Below are positions 25,886 through 36,638 of a stretch of DNA of 64,000 nt, in pieces. Positions within the stretch are counted from its first letter, which is position 1. Each line of letters begins with the position of its first letter. Source of the stretch: Copromyces sp. CBS 386.78 (Eukaryota > Ascomycota > Sordariomycetes > Sordariales > Sordariaceae); assembly GCA_030685235.1 (NCBI GenBank), contig MU839172.1, forward strand, positions 1-64,000, in the 5' to 3' direction. A model generated the notes under the pieces. The model ran no database searches. It was given only the letters and a program-made list of their open reading frames with translations, and was not told the origin of the DNA. The translations under genes were made by a program, and so were the position numbers.

Positions 25886-26119
25886 TATTATAGGGCGCGA
25901 GTAAGTATTAAAGTAAGATGTTAATTATTATACGAGGAATTAGAAGAGGAATTTGTACGTATACGAAAACTATATAGGGCATAGTGTAGAGCCCTGTAGT
26001 TATAGGTCTATAGGGCGGCACTATAACTGTGTTGCACTCAGACAGCTATACTCAGCTAGCTACACTAATACAATATAGCACCCCTATCTATCTATAAGGA
26101 GCAGGCAATGCCTATAACA
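25886..26119 (-). repeat. 5' LTR of the Ty3/Gypsy element
   Basis: Direct repeat of 17435-17668 with the same length. It keeps a few more C and G bases than the other LTR, for example in gctatactcagctagc. It would have carried the element promoter. A primer-binding site inside it (25860-25885) could not be assigned to a tRNA. Confidence 0.9.
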
Positions 26120-26942
26120 ATAACGATATAAATAGGTATAGGGATTTTAATTGTAAAGAGGTTGAACTGTTGTAGTAATAATATATATGTAATTTCTAGT
26201 GTAAGTTATTAGATTAATACGTTGGTAAATAATGATAATTTTATGTGTTGGTGCATATGCTGGTCGTGTTAGCGATATTGTATGCGATTAAAAAATATGG
26301 ATATATTATTAAAAAAAATTATTGGCTCCGGATGAGCGACTTTCATTTGCTAGTAAAATGGCGGGTAGGGGATATACCCCGCTCGGTACTAATTAATGGT
26401 CATGTACGATTCAATGTCCCTGACTAGTGGCTAAGCCGCTAGTCAGAGGGTCGGTTTTGAAGACCTGACGAGTAGGCCCAATCCCGGCTGCGTAAAAAGA
26501 GTCCTTGGTCCAGGATGCTCTGTTTCAATTCCTACTGATAGGGGACCGGGGACCTGGGAGCCATGGCTGTTACGGAGTATCTTGGATCACAGATCTGATA
26601 CCGATGATCAGGGGAGACGAGCTCAGCTGTCCGGGATCCAGGAGCGTTAGCCCTTCAAGGAGTGAAGAGCCGGTGTCAGACATGAAAGCCGACGAGAAAC
26701 ACCTCTTGGCTCGGCCATATGCTTGGCGTCGCACATTAACGAGATGGCATCGGCGATCGGCCCGCCCCTCGTTTGAGCCCCCGAGTAGACCCAGTTGACC
26801 CAGCTAACCGGGACGGTTCCCCAAATGCTCCTGCTTGGTGGTATCTGACATGAATTTCCCATGATACTTGTACACATGATATACACAAACCAAACGCTGT
26901 CCCTTCCGTTTTCCCTGTATACGCTGCTGGCTAGCGCATGGC
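26120..26942. other. Intergenic transition zone, no gene seen
   Basis: From about 26220 the base composition returns to normal. Short open frames here (26245-26427 and 26505-26798) have no recognisable domain, no intron signals and no plausible codon pattern. The zone holds the 3' flank of the ribosomal protein gene that ends at 26943. Confidence 0.6.
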
Positions 26943-27801
26943 TTATACGGAAGCAGCCTTGATGGACTGGGCGTCGCTCATGGCCTTGGCCAACATGGCC
27001 TTCTCTCTCTTCTTCGCATCGTTCATCTTCTGGATGCGCTCGCGGTCAATCTCGGACCTCCTGTGAAGGTCCTCAAACTCGCGGAATTCCTCCTCGTCCT
27101 TGGCCGTCGGCTGAAGTGGGACGGCACCAGTCTTGGTCAGAAGTTCGTTAAGAATAACGGACGACTTGCGGTTCTTCATGTCGATGGTGACTATCCTCTC
27201 GTCCTTGGCAGGCTTAGGGGCTGGGGATGAACCGTCGGCAGAGGACGTAGGAAATGGGGTTGAAGAGGGCTGAGCGTCCTTGTCGTCGCGGAAGTAAACG
27301 GTCATGACGGCGGGACCGTTCTGGTCGGTTGTCCTGTTGACCACCATGGGGACCGCGGGATTCCAGTACTTGAGCTTCGGGAGGTTCTCCCTCCAGAACT
27401 TCCTGCAACGAAACGGCCATTAATTGGATGCCGGACACGCCGTATATTTGTCGGAGACTGAGCGTACCTGGGACCCATATGGCCACCCTCTATCCTGTGA
27501 GCAAACTGCAGGTGCACCTTGGTGACCTCCTTGGGGAGGAGGGCAGCGCCCGGCCCGGCGCGGATGTTCAGGAGCTGATGCCGCACGTCAGCATTGCCAT
27601 GACGGTCGCGGTAGTGAAGACGAGGTGCCGAACATGTTGCGCATGCGCCGTCGTAGGGGTGGAGTGGTTCAAGTTGCGATCGTATTTACCTTCTGTAATG
27701 GTTGTTAGCATTAGCAATTGTTGTACTTGTAGTAGGTTGGCCTTGACTTGGAAGATACTCACTTCCCTGACGACATTGAGACGACGAATAACGCCAACCA
27801 T
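26943..27801 (-). CDS. mrp49: Mitochondrial large-subunit ribosomal protein, Mrp49-like (CI-B8 domain)
   Basis: Structural protein of the mitochondrial ribosome. The joined reading frame gives about 202 residues: exons 27763-27801, probably a three-base exon at 27690-27692, 27468-27574 and 26943-27402. The N-terminal half has the CI-B8 (L51/S25) fold pattern: R-R-L-N, L-N-I-R-x-G-P-G-A, P-K-E-V, G-G-H-M-G-P-R-K-F-W-R and L-K-Y-W-N-P. The C-terminal half is a charged, Lys/Glu-rich helix-forming tail. Introns carry GTGAGT, GTAAAT and GTACGC donors, with CTAAC and CTGAC branch sites for the two introns next to the small exon. The start is the only ATG before the R-R-L-N motif. It is divergent from the mitochondrial GTPase gene at 28348. 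The choice of Mrp49 over other CI-B8 ribosomal proteins rests on remembered motif order. Confidence 0.82.
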
Positions 27802-28347
27802 TTTGAAAAACTGTCGAGCCCGAGAGCTTCCTGGGGGCGGGTAAACAAAGGTGCAACAAACAGTTCCCGCAGTTCGGGACGACACAGAGCGACGACCTCG
27901 ACACCATGCCGCGACATGGGCCCGTCGATTTTTTGCCGGCCCGTCAACGCCTTTGGAGCCCTCACCGCCCGGCATCATTGCCTGCCGGAAGCCCTATCGC
28001 AGACTGTGGAGCCGCAGAAGCTACGGGAGGCCCAATCGAAGCGGCGGGGTCCCTGTCATGACCCACTAAAAAGTTCGGTCGCAAGCCGAAGAGGTTCGAT
28101 CAGATTTGGGACAGGATCCGCTGAGAGCACCAGGAGCATCCGTCATTCGCTTCCCTGCGTTTCTTTCCTCCAGTGTGTACAGTATCAGATGGAACTGTTG
28201 TTGAGTTCTGCGTACACCTAATTACCAAGATATCTCTAGCCTGCGAAACTTTTAGGTTTCTTGTTACCTATACCCATTCTCGAAGCCGCATCCATCCCCA
28301 CGACACCCATAGAGCTGCGACCCGACGGCCAACCCGAGAAAGGCGTC
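27802..28347. promoter_or_regulatory. Divergent promoter between mrp49 and the Gep3-like gene
   Basis: A 546-bp gap separates the two start codons, which face away from each other. Both products act in mitochondrial ribosome function, so shared regulation is possible. No TATA box or named factor site was recognised. The reading frame that continues upstream of 28348 begins with a TTG at 28261 and is not taken as the start. Confidence 0.5.
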
Positions 28348-30696
28348 ATGCCATTACAGCCCGGACGCACCCTCAGTTCCAGGTGGCTATCCAGAGCCTT
28401 CTGTCTCGACCGGTGTACCACGACCTCGAATGCGGCGGCTAAGCCTCCTCTTTACCTCTGTCCCGCCTTCCGACCGGTCGCAAAGCTCAGCCTAAGCCCT
28501 CGTCGCCATAACCACACCATCCCCTCGGTCCAATGCCGAAGACTTCACACTGAAGCAAACCCCGAAGCTCATACCCCAACCGAACCTCTTTATGCCGACA
28601 AAGAACCAACACGAACACTACCGATTCAATGTACAGGCTGCGGAGCTCTGTCCCAAACAGCAATACCAGAACAAGCAGGCTACTTTGACTTGTCGCGCAA
28701 AGCTGTGAAGGAATACTTGGGCGTCACCGAGCCAGAGAAAAGAAAAGTCATACGCAGTTCAGATCGGGTCATTGAAGATGCGCTCAAGAACGTCGATATG
28801 GAAGAGCTGGAGCGGATGGGTGTTGACCTGAAGTCTTTACTACCCAAAGACTACCAAGCAAACAGGAAGTCGCCAGAACCCGAGGGCCCTCCCCATCCTC
28901 CCCTTTGCGACCGTTGCCACGAATTAATCCATCACCGCAAAGGCAACTCCATCTTCCATCCTGGCATCGACTCTTTGAGAGAGACCATCGAAGAATCCCC
29001 ATACAAATACAACCATGTGTACCACGTTGTCGACGCTGCCGACTTCCCGATGTCGCTGATTCCTAAACTCGAGCGGCTAGTGGGCACCCTACCAATTCGG
29101 TCAAAGAACAGAAGAGCAAAGTCTGAGACATGGCATGCCGGCCGCCAAATAAACCTCAGCTTTATTATCACCAGATCGGACTTGCTTGCGCCAAAGAAGG
29201 AGCAGGTGGACAGGCTGAAGCCTTACCTTGTCGAGACACTGCGCAAAGCGCTTGGCAGAATCGGCAACAGGGTCAGACTCGGAAATGTGATGTGTGTCAG
29301 TGCGCGCAGGAATTGGTGGACGAAGGAACTCAAGGAAGAGATCTTTGAGCATGGCGGTGCCAACTGGATGGTTGGGCGGGTAAACGTAGGCAAGAGCCGG
29401 CTCTTCCACGACATCTTCCCTCAGGGCCGCATGAATTGGCAAGAGAATCAGAAGCTTGCTGTTCTCCCTGCCTTTCGCAACAACGACATCACATACGGCA
29501 AGCTCGACGAGGGCGACGATGCCCTTCTCCCGCCCGCTCAGCCAGAAACAAACTACCCAGCCATGCCCATCGTCTCCGACCTACCAGGCACCACCGCCTC
29601 TCCAGTCCGCGTTCCCTTCGGCAACAAGAAGGGCGAGTTGATCGACTTACCCGGTCTCTCTCGCGGTGATCTGGAACTTCACATCAAGCCCGAGAAGCGC
29701 GCCGATCTTGTTATGAAGATGCGCGTCGTGCCTGAGCAGGCCGTCCTCAAACCCGGCCAGTCCCTGCTCGTCGGCGGTTTCATCCGCATCACGCCCAAGA
29801 CACCAGGTGTTACCTTCCTCGCCTACTCTTTCACGCCCATTGAGGCGCACGTCACGGGAACCGAGAAGGCCATTTTGGTGCAGGAAATGAAAGAGGGCGC
29901 GCCCAACGTCGAGAACATTGCGCTCCCCGAGACGGCCGAGAAGATCAAGCACGCCGGCTCGTTCGCGCTCAAGTACGACGTCACTAAGCAGCGCAGCGGG
30001 CCTCTGACGAGGAAGAACGCCTGCGGGTTCAAGGTCGATATCCTGCCGTTTCGCGTTCTGTCGGTTGATATTCTGATTGAGGGTGTCGGATGGGTAGAGG
30101 TTGTAGCGCAGGTCAGGGCCAAGAGTCTGGAGTACAACCCTCACAGAGACAAGCAGGCTGAGAAGGAGGAAGAGCAAGAAGACGAGACGACCCCCAAAAC
30201 TGCTGCGAACGAGAACGAAACCGGAAAGAAGGAAGAATACTGGACCGACCCCCTCCCAACCAAAGGAAAGAAGTCCACCGCCTCCCAAGATCCCTTCCGA
30301 CTCGACACCCTCGATCTCTCTGACCCCAACGATGAGCCCAAGCCCAAGCCTCAACCCGTTCCTAAGCCAGCGGAAGAGGACCCATTGGCCCCGCCCCGCA
30401 TTAAGGACGCAGAAGTCGTAAAAGAAGGGACGGAAGAAGAACACAACAACCAGAGGAAAAAGAAGGAAGGACAGGAAAAGGAAGAAGAGGAGGAAGTCAA
30501 ACTTAACTGGCCCGTCATCGAAGTCTACAGCCCCGAAGGCAAGTTCATTGGGTCCAGACCGCCGATGGGCGCGTGGTTGCTGAATGAACCCAAGACGGAT
30601 GGCAGGAAGAGGCCGAGGAGGGCTATGAAAGGTGTGAAGAAGGAGAAGAAGAGGATGGCTAGGGAGAAGGCTGCGGGTGGTGGTGGTGGGCAGTGA
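28348..30696 (+). CDS. gep3: Mitochondrial circularly permuted GTPase, Gep3/Mtg3 (YqeH-like)
   Basis: Predicted 782-aa intronless GTPase needed for small mitoribosomal subunit assembly in yeast (Gep3/Mtg3/Lrc5). The start at 28348 is the first ATG and opens an Arg/Ser-rich presequence suited to mitochondrial import. A zinc-binding pair follows (C-T-G-C near residue 95, C-D-R-C near 187). The GTPase motifs come in permuted order: G4-like T-R-S-D near 275, G5-like S-A-R near 316, the P-loop G-R-V-N-V-G-K-S near 343 and the G3-like D-L-P-G near 410. G4 is T-R-S-D rather than N-K-x-D, as is common in this family. The last ~150 residues are a Lys/Glu-rich extension, longer than expected. It faces mrp49 across a shared promoter and converges on the acyl-CoA synthetase gene. 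Confidence 0.87.
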   Translation: MPLQPGRTLSSRWLSRAFCLDRCTTTSNAAAKPPLYLCPAFRPVAKLSLSPRRHNHTIPSVQCRRLHTEANPEAHTPTEPLYADKEPTRTLPIQCTGCGALSQTAIPEQAGYFDLSRKAVKEYLGVTEPEKRKVIRSSDRVIEDALKNVDMEELERMGVDLKSLLPKDYQANRKSPEPEGPPHPPLCDRCHELIHHRKGNSIFHPGIDSLRETIEESPYKYNHVYHVVDAADFPMSLIPKLERLVGTLPIRSKNRRAKSETWHAGRQINLSFIITRSDLLAPKKEQVDRLKPYLVETLRKALGRIGNRVRLGNVMCVSARRNWWTKELKEEIFEHGGANWMVGRVNVGKSRLFHDIFPQGRMNWQENQKLAVLPAFRNNDITYGKLDEGDDALLPPAQPETNYPAMPIVSDLPGTTASPVRVPFGNKKGELIDLPGLSRGDLELHIKPEKRADLVMKMRVVPEQAVLKPGQSLLVGGFIRITPKTPGVTFLAYSFTPIEAHVTGTEKAILVQEMKEGAPNVENIALPETAEKIKHAGSFALKYDVTKQRSGPLTRKNACGFKVDILPFRVLSVDILIEGVGWVEVVAQVRAKSLEYNPHRDKQAEKEEEQEDETTPKTAANENETGKKEEYWTDPLPTKGKKSTASQDPFRLDTLDLSDPNDEPKPKPQPVPKPAEEDPLAPPRIKDAEVVKEGTEEEHNNQRKKKEGQEKEEEEEVKLNWPVIEVYSPEGKFIGSRPPMGAWLLNEPKTDGRKRPRRAMKGVKKEKKRMAREKAAGGGGGQ

Positions 30697-31218
30697 GTAA
30701 GGTTTAAGAGGACTCAGGGGCAGGGTAGCTGTGTGTGTAAGATAAAAGATGGAAGATGACATAAAAATGGGGATATCCAGAACCAAAAACACGGTTCTCT
30801 CCCTTCTCCTCCATCTTAAGGTACTCATGAGGCGTTATTACAGGGTATGGATATAGACAAAGAGTAGAAAGGAAGAGAGATATCTACCAGTTCAGAGGTT
30901 CACGCACATAGTCACTATAATATTCTGACCAAGGACACATAACCAAGGTTTGGTTTTACTGTCCAAACTTGAGCTAAGAAGCAGTGGCTTTTAGTTCCTA
31001 TACAAAAGAGGTGTTGTCAAACGACATATCAAGAAATCAACAACCTCAACCAACTAACACCAGCACCACCAGCAAGCAAGCAAAGCGGAAACCACAAAGT
31101 CTCTGAAAATCAGATCTAGATGCAGGAAGATTCATATACATATACAAAGAACGCCAACAAACGCTGATGATGACGACGACACATCCTTGCTCTTCTTCCC
31201 AATCCCCAATGTACCACT
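30697..31218. other. Convergent 3' flanks, no gene seen
   Basis: 522 bp between two stop codons that face each other. It contains A-rich and CA-rich stretches suited to polyadenylation on both strands. No coding frame or RNA gene was recognised. Confidence 0.6.
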
Positions 31219-33479
31219 CTATAGCTTGGGCTTGTTCTGGGCAGCGGCGTTGATCTCCTCGTACATGCGGTCGATTTCGGCCCTGAACTTCTTGGCGGTT
31301 TGGGGACGCTTGAGCTTGAGACTATTTGACATAATAGTTAGCATTTTCGACTCACAGTATCTATAACGGGTGGGTGACTCAAGAAAAACTTACGTCGGCG
31401 TCAGAAGCTCATTCTCAATCGTAAACGGCTCAATGTCCAGATAAACGTTCTTGACCTTCTCATAGCTGTTGAACTTGTGGTTCTTGCCAATGCTATCCAG
31501 CAGCTTGAGGACCGCCGTCTTGACGCGGGGGTCATTAGCAGACTGCTTCAGCTCCTCCAGGTTTTCGGGGGAAATGCTCTTCTTGAGTATCCTGCTAGCA
31601 TAGGGCGCGAAGGTGATGGGGTCGATGCCGAAAATGGCCACTAGGCTGCTCTCCTTGGGGTCACCGTGCACAAAGGCCATGGCGATCAGGTTGGTGCTGG
31701 CCATGTACACGTTCTCGATGCGCTCGGGCGAGATGTACTCGCCCTGCGCCAGCTTGAGCACGTTCTTCTTGCGGTCGATGATCTTGAACCGGCCCAGGCT
31801 GTCGACCTCGACGATGTCGCCCGTGTGGAACCAGCCGTCGGCCTCGACCGCCTTGGCGGTCTCCTCGGGGTTCTTGTAGTACTCCTTGAACATGATGGGA
31901 CCGCGCATGAGCAGCTCGCCGCGCGGGTGCGGCTTGTCGTCGATCGTGTAGTCGTAGTCGGGCACGGACTCGATGCAGAGCTCAACCGAGGGACATGGGG
32001 GCCCGATGTTGCCGGTGGTGAAGTCACCGGGAACCTGGACGGTGCCGGTGGCGTATGACTCGGTCATGCCGAAGCCCTGGACGAAATCGTTGCCGAAGGC
32101 GGCGCGGAGGAACTGGTGCACATCAGGGTCGAGCTGGGCGGAACCGCTGACCATGGTGCGGGCACGATCGAGGCCGACGCCCTTGAGAACCTTCTTGGTC
32201 CAGATGCGGTCATACAGGAAGTGCTTGTTGGTGGCCTTGCCGGCGGGCAGAGCCATGCTCTGCTTCTTGGCCTCCACGATGTAGCGGGACAGGGTGCCCT
32301 TGAAGCCGTCGGCGTCGACGGTGGCGGCCTGGACGGCGCTGTTGATGCGGTTGTACAAACGAGGGACGGACATGAGGCCGGTCGGGCGCAGGATCTTCAT
32401 GTCCTCGACCAGGCCGGCGATGTCGCCGTGGAAATAACCAATGCTGGCACCCTCGGCCAGAGCGGTCTGATCGGCCATGCGACCGTAAATGTGCGCTAGG
32501 GGAAGGTACGAGATGTGGATATCGGTGGAGAGGATGCTCTGGTTCGAGCGGGCAGCAGCAATACCGGCCACACCCTGAGCGTGGGTGATCAGGACACCCT
32601 TAGGGTCGCCAGTGGTGCCCGAGGTATAGTTGATGGTGAGAACATCCTCACGCTTAGGGGGCTTCATGGAAAGGCCAGACTTGACACCGAGCGCCTCAAC
32701 CTCATCGATGGAGAAGATCTTGACGCCTACATTGGCGGCAGCAGCGTTGAGAAGCTCGCGCTTGGTATGGCCAGCAGGTTCACCAGCATCCAGAGGGTCC
32801 AGGGAGATGATGAGCTTCAAGGTAGGGCAACGAGGCGCAAGCTTGAGGAGAGTCGGGATATGGGGCACAGAGCATGCAATAGCAGCAAGGCCGCTGTGGT
32901 TGATGATGTACTCGGTGGTCTCGGGTCCGAGAGTCTCGTAAAGAGAGATGGGGAACAGGGACTGGGAGATCAGCGCAAGCTCTGTGATGTTGTTAGTAGT
33001 CTATATCTCACGTGCATGACATGTGCAGGGCGCATCTTGGAAAGATAGGTACCAGTAATCTGCCACTCGGGACGGTTCTGCGCCCACAAACCAACACCGG
33101 ACTTCTCCTCGGTGAAGCCAATGGACTTGTGGAGGGCGACAATGCCGGCGCCAAAGTTCTTCCTTCGCTCAGCAACCTCCTTGTAGGAGATCCAGACATA
33201 CTTGGGCTCGTAGGTCTTGGTAGCGGCGTTCCACGGGCGCCATCCCAAGCACTTCTTGTTGGGCACCTTCTCAACCGAGGCCTCGAAAAGATCGTGGACA
33301 GTCTGGTGAGCCGGGTCGAAGGTCTCGAGGAGAGGGCTGTTGACGAACTTCCAGTGACGGTAGACGGCAGTGCGGTTGGGGCGCTCGGTGCCGGGGACAG
33401 GCAGGGCGTAGGGAGTGCCAGGCGGAGGAGGCTCGGCGATGGACTTGATATACGCCGCGGTATCTTGTTTGGGCGCCAT
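31219..33479 (-). CDS. Long-chain acyl-CoA synthetase (fatty acid activating enzyme)
   Basis: Activates long-chain fatty acids to acyl-CoA using ATP and CoA. Three exons, 33053-33479, 31394-32981 and 31219-31321, join to 705 aa, the usual length for fungal Faa-type enzymes. The AMP-binding loop Y-T-S-G-T-T-G-D-P-K-G lies near residue 261, a G-F-G-M-T-E-S motif follows, and the FACS signature with D-G-W-F-H-T-G-D and D-R-K-K-N lies near 523-555. The introns are 71 and 72 bp with GTACCT and GTAAGT donors. The last exon adds a short basic tail ending N-K-P-K-L, which resembles but does not match the canonical peroxisomal signal [SAC]-[KRH]-L. Lipid-droplet, ER or peroxisomal location cannot be settled from the sequence. 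Confidence 0.93.
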
Positions 33480-36400
33480 GATTATAGAATAGAACGGACG
33501 GTTCGCGTAGTACTGTTACGGCCAAGGAAGGAAACACGTTATCGCAAGAGGCGCAAACGGGTTAAAAAAAAGAGAGGTTATCGCCAACACCGTCACCGAC
33601 ACTTGGATGGAAGGTAACAAAGGGGGTTGATGGGCGCAAAAAGAAGGTCACCGTCGCTTGCTTGGGGGTGGTATGGTGCTGCTGAAGAAAAACACTTGGA
33701 GAGAAGAAGAGAAAGAAACAAAACGATCTCGCAACTCAGACGACAGGCAGAAGACAAGTGGAAGAGCTCAAAGAAGCAAGGATGGACGGCTACTGGAAGG
33801 CGTTCCCCTTTTCGAACATCCAAGAGTCGGTTCTCGGCAGCATGTGGTCCAAACCATTGAGCCAAGGTGGTCCTGAGCCGAGTGTGACGAAGAGCGGAGC
33901 TGCTAGCACAGAGAGGTATGGGTGGTCCAGTCCGATCCAGTCTGATTCCAGTCTGGGGACCGGTCCGTGGTCAATCCTGGTTTCTCGGGATTGGTTGTCT
34001 GGAGACTTTGGCGTAAATGCCAAAAGGTACCTCGTCTCGACTTTCGCCAGTGCCGCGGCTCTTTTGAAGTTTGGAAGTCAAGGGATGCATGGAAGTCCAA
34101 TCGGGATCTGCCATGGACCCATGATTGGAGAGAGAGAGAGACAGCGAGTCTCACCAAGGAAAGAGCGGGAGGTGGCAGTTTCCATGTCTGAGGATTTCTG
34201 TGTGTTTACCACTTACTCGGCTCTTATATCTGTCATGATTATGATTAGTGACTGGCAGAAATAATGTACACTACTCTGTGGTAATGTTGACATGCCGGAT
34301 CCAACAACGAAGAATGGGAAACAATCATGGAAAAGTGCCCGCTGGCAATGACGATTGGGGGACCCTCCATGGAAACAAGCCGAGGCTCATGGCCGGGGTC
34401 AGGTGGACCAGTGGCGGCAGCCGTGGAGATGTCTGAAGCGAATGGGCTCTTTTTTAGTGCCATTCTCCACGTTGAAAATGGAGATGCGATGGAATGCCAA
34501 ACACCATCCAATACCACTTCATCATCCACCATTTCATGCTCGTCCGGAGTCTTTGAGAGCGCGGAATTCTGCCAAACCCGTCAGATCCGCACGGCAGTCT
34601 CCCCTGACACAGGTACCTACCTATGCATTCCGCCGTCAGTGCCTTGCGGTGTGCACAATGCAGCCGGGTGAGATGCCTCAACCGTCAATATCATCATTAT
34701 CACCACAAGAGATGATTGAGCACCATCCATTCCACTTGTACAGAACTATCACGGTAATACTTCCACTTTGTGTTGCTGTGTGTCTGCAATCCTCTGCGGA
34801 TTTAGTTCCGGTGATGGCCATTGACCCACTTCCGGGTCATGGCTCCGTCGCCCAAGACCCGTAACGGCCTGTCACATGTATCGAACGGAATCCCGTGCTG
34901 TGAACCTGCAACAAATGCGCCGTAGCCAATTCATTATCGTGCAGTTGGAAACATTTCTGGGGAAGCTCTTGCAGTGTCGAGCGGGGTTCTTCCCCAACTC
35001 CTAACATTTTCTCACCAGAGCAGCCCTGATCAAACCCGATAAAACACGGGGCTGTCCTCTTGGCATTTGTGGGGATGATTCATGAACCTTGTCGCCAAAA
35101 AGTGAAGTGAGGATTTGTGAATGTGAGTTCCAAGAAATCGCAACCGACCAAAAAAGAGGAAGGTGTCGCTATTGCACTTGCACATACAAAGGCACGAGAT
35201 GGCACTAACATGACTTATCATGTGGTCTTGGCGGTCATATTTTCGAGATGATTGCCGGATGACGGATGCGGGGAATTTGAAACTGACACTGACATGAAGG
35301 CCGACATCCTCCAAAAAAAATCCCCATCCCGTCAGGCGGCCCCAGCGGCGTTTGTGCACCCGACTCAGCCGGAGTGGACTCCAACAGAAGCGGAACATTT
35401 CCATCAACAGCTGGATCCTCACTTTTCAAAGGGCTACCTCTATTTATGTTTGGAAGACAGTGTCATCGCCATATTGATCTATCTCTGTCGATGTTGGAAG
35501 GGATCTCCTCTACTACCATTTCTCCCTGTTCCGCGGCTCGCACGGACGGGTTCACCTCCTTTTTCTCCTGTCACAGGAACACTTCTGACACGAATCATGG
35601 CTGAGACACGTCGACGTCCACTCGAAGAACCGGTCCTTTTTCGACGTTCTGGGCTTTGGCCATCGGCAAGATGATGTCTGGCCTTACGCTGATATCAAAC
35701 GCTGCCTCGACCATTAAAGTCGTTGACTTCCATTGCGTCAACTCTTACCTAGACTATTCTCTCGTCTACTGTGGCTGACTCAAATCGCCAGTTTGTCAGG
35801 CTTCTATGAATACTTGTGAGGGTTACAAAGCACTCACTATCAAGTCGATAGTGCAGCTTTGTGCTAACACGCTCGTGGCGTGCGGCTTCTTGTCCAACCA
35901 ACTTGTAGCACTGTCACAGCCCAGTTCTCCTGAAGCCAGGGTAGAAGGTGAAAAGGGAGGACGAAAATCCAACGTTACATTGAGCGCCAGATGATATCAC
36001 CACTTCTCCTGTTGCCTTGGCAATGGCGATCACACTCGGCAGCAATACCGAGCGGTATGCACACCACGGTGAGGGACTCTACTTCCCTTCCCCTTTGGGA
36101 TGCCCAGGGTCTTTACAGGGTGTTGCCATTGGCTCAGCGCATCTTTAGCGCTACGACGCAGAATTCACCCGTGTGCAGCTTGCTGCGTGGGTGTAGGGAC
36201 CGTGTTTCATGATGGCTTCATTATCCGTGACCCAAGTTTGGTACGGTAGTATTCGAGATTTCAAGGTCAAGAAAGCCGGGCGGCTACTGGGTAATGATCG
36301 AGAAGATCTGGTTGATGGAACTCTATCCAGGGGAAAGGGAAGGGCTGGACCTCAATAAGCGGCTTTAAGCTTAAATGGGCTCGAAAAGCTTCTTTTGTGT

Positions 36401-36638
36401 CCTTGTGTTGATCTGCAGCCCTTTCTCTTGTATCTACTCTTTTTCATCTCTCGTCCTTTTGTTCACCTAATCTCTTCTTTCCGTGATACCCTTTGCCTTG
36501 AGCGTTTTCGTTTTTTGCCTGGTGCATTTTCCTACAGTTTTCTCGAACTTCCACCAAGTCTTCGTCGCGATTCAGCATCAGTAAGCCAAAGAGCCAGAGA
36601 AAGGAAACGAAAAGAAAAGATAAACGGACCATTTCAAG
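33480..36638. other. Long gene-free stretch between two divergent genes
   Basis: 3.16 kb of normal base composition with no open frame that shows a domain, an intron pattern or a start context I would trust. Several short open frames on both strands (longest about 170 codons) overlap each other and look random. A GA repeat sits near 34130-34142. The region must hold the promoters of the acyl-CoA synthetase and MARVEL genes. The pyrimidine-rich stretch at 36420-36560 fits a 5' leader of the latter. A long noncoding RNA or a fast-evolving gene cannot be excluded. Confidence 0.5.

Larger units (their letters stand above)
17435..26119 (-). mobile_element. Ty3/Gypsy LTR retrotransposon, full length but RIP-degraded
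   Basis: The element spans 8685 bp including a 436-bp MITE. It has two 234-bp LTRs, a purine-rich tract next to the downstream LTR, and on the minus strand the order Gag, zinc knuckle, reverse transcriptase, integrase typical of Ty3/Gypsy. The 5-bp flanks are gtaat on the left and ataac on the right, which agree with one gtaac duplication altered at one base on each side by RIP. The LTR ends read tattatag ... tataaca, close to the standard TG...CA. The Gag, RT and integrase reading frames are broken many times, so this copy is dead. Its right end coincides with the change from AT-rich to normal DNA. Confidence 0.9.

Noticed and set aside
28261..28347. N-terminal extension of the GTPase
   Set aside because: The frame upstream starts with TTG, not ATG. 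The first ATG at 28348 gives a good presequence.
29647..30828. 393-codon minus-strand open frame
   Set aside because: It lies opposite the Gep3-like GTPase and arises from its GC-rich, Lys/Glu-rich codons. It has no domain, and its Phe/Leu-rich content mirrors AAG/GAG codons.
33627..35674. Several 70-170-codon open frames in the 3.1-kb gap
   Set aside because: They overlap on both strands, lack domains and splice structure, and have no codon pattern like that of the neighbouring genes.
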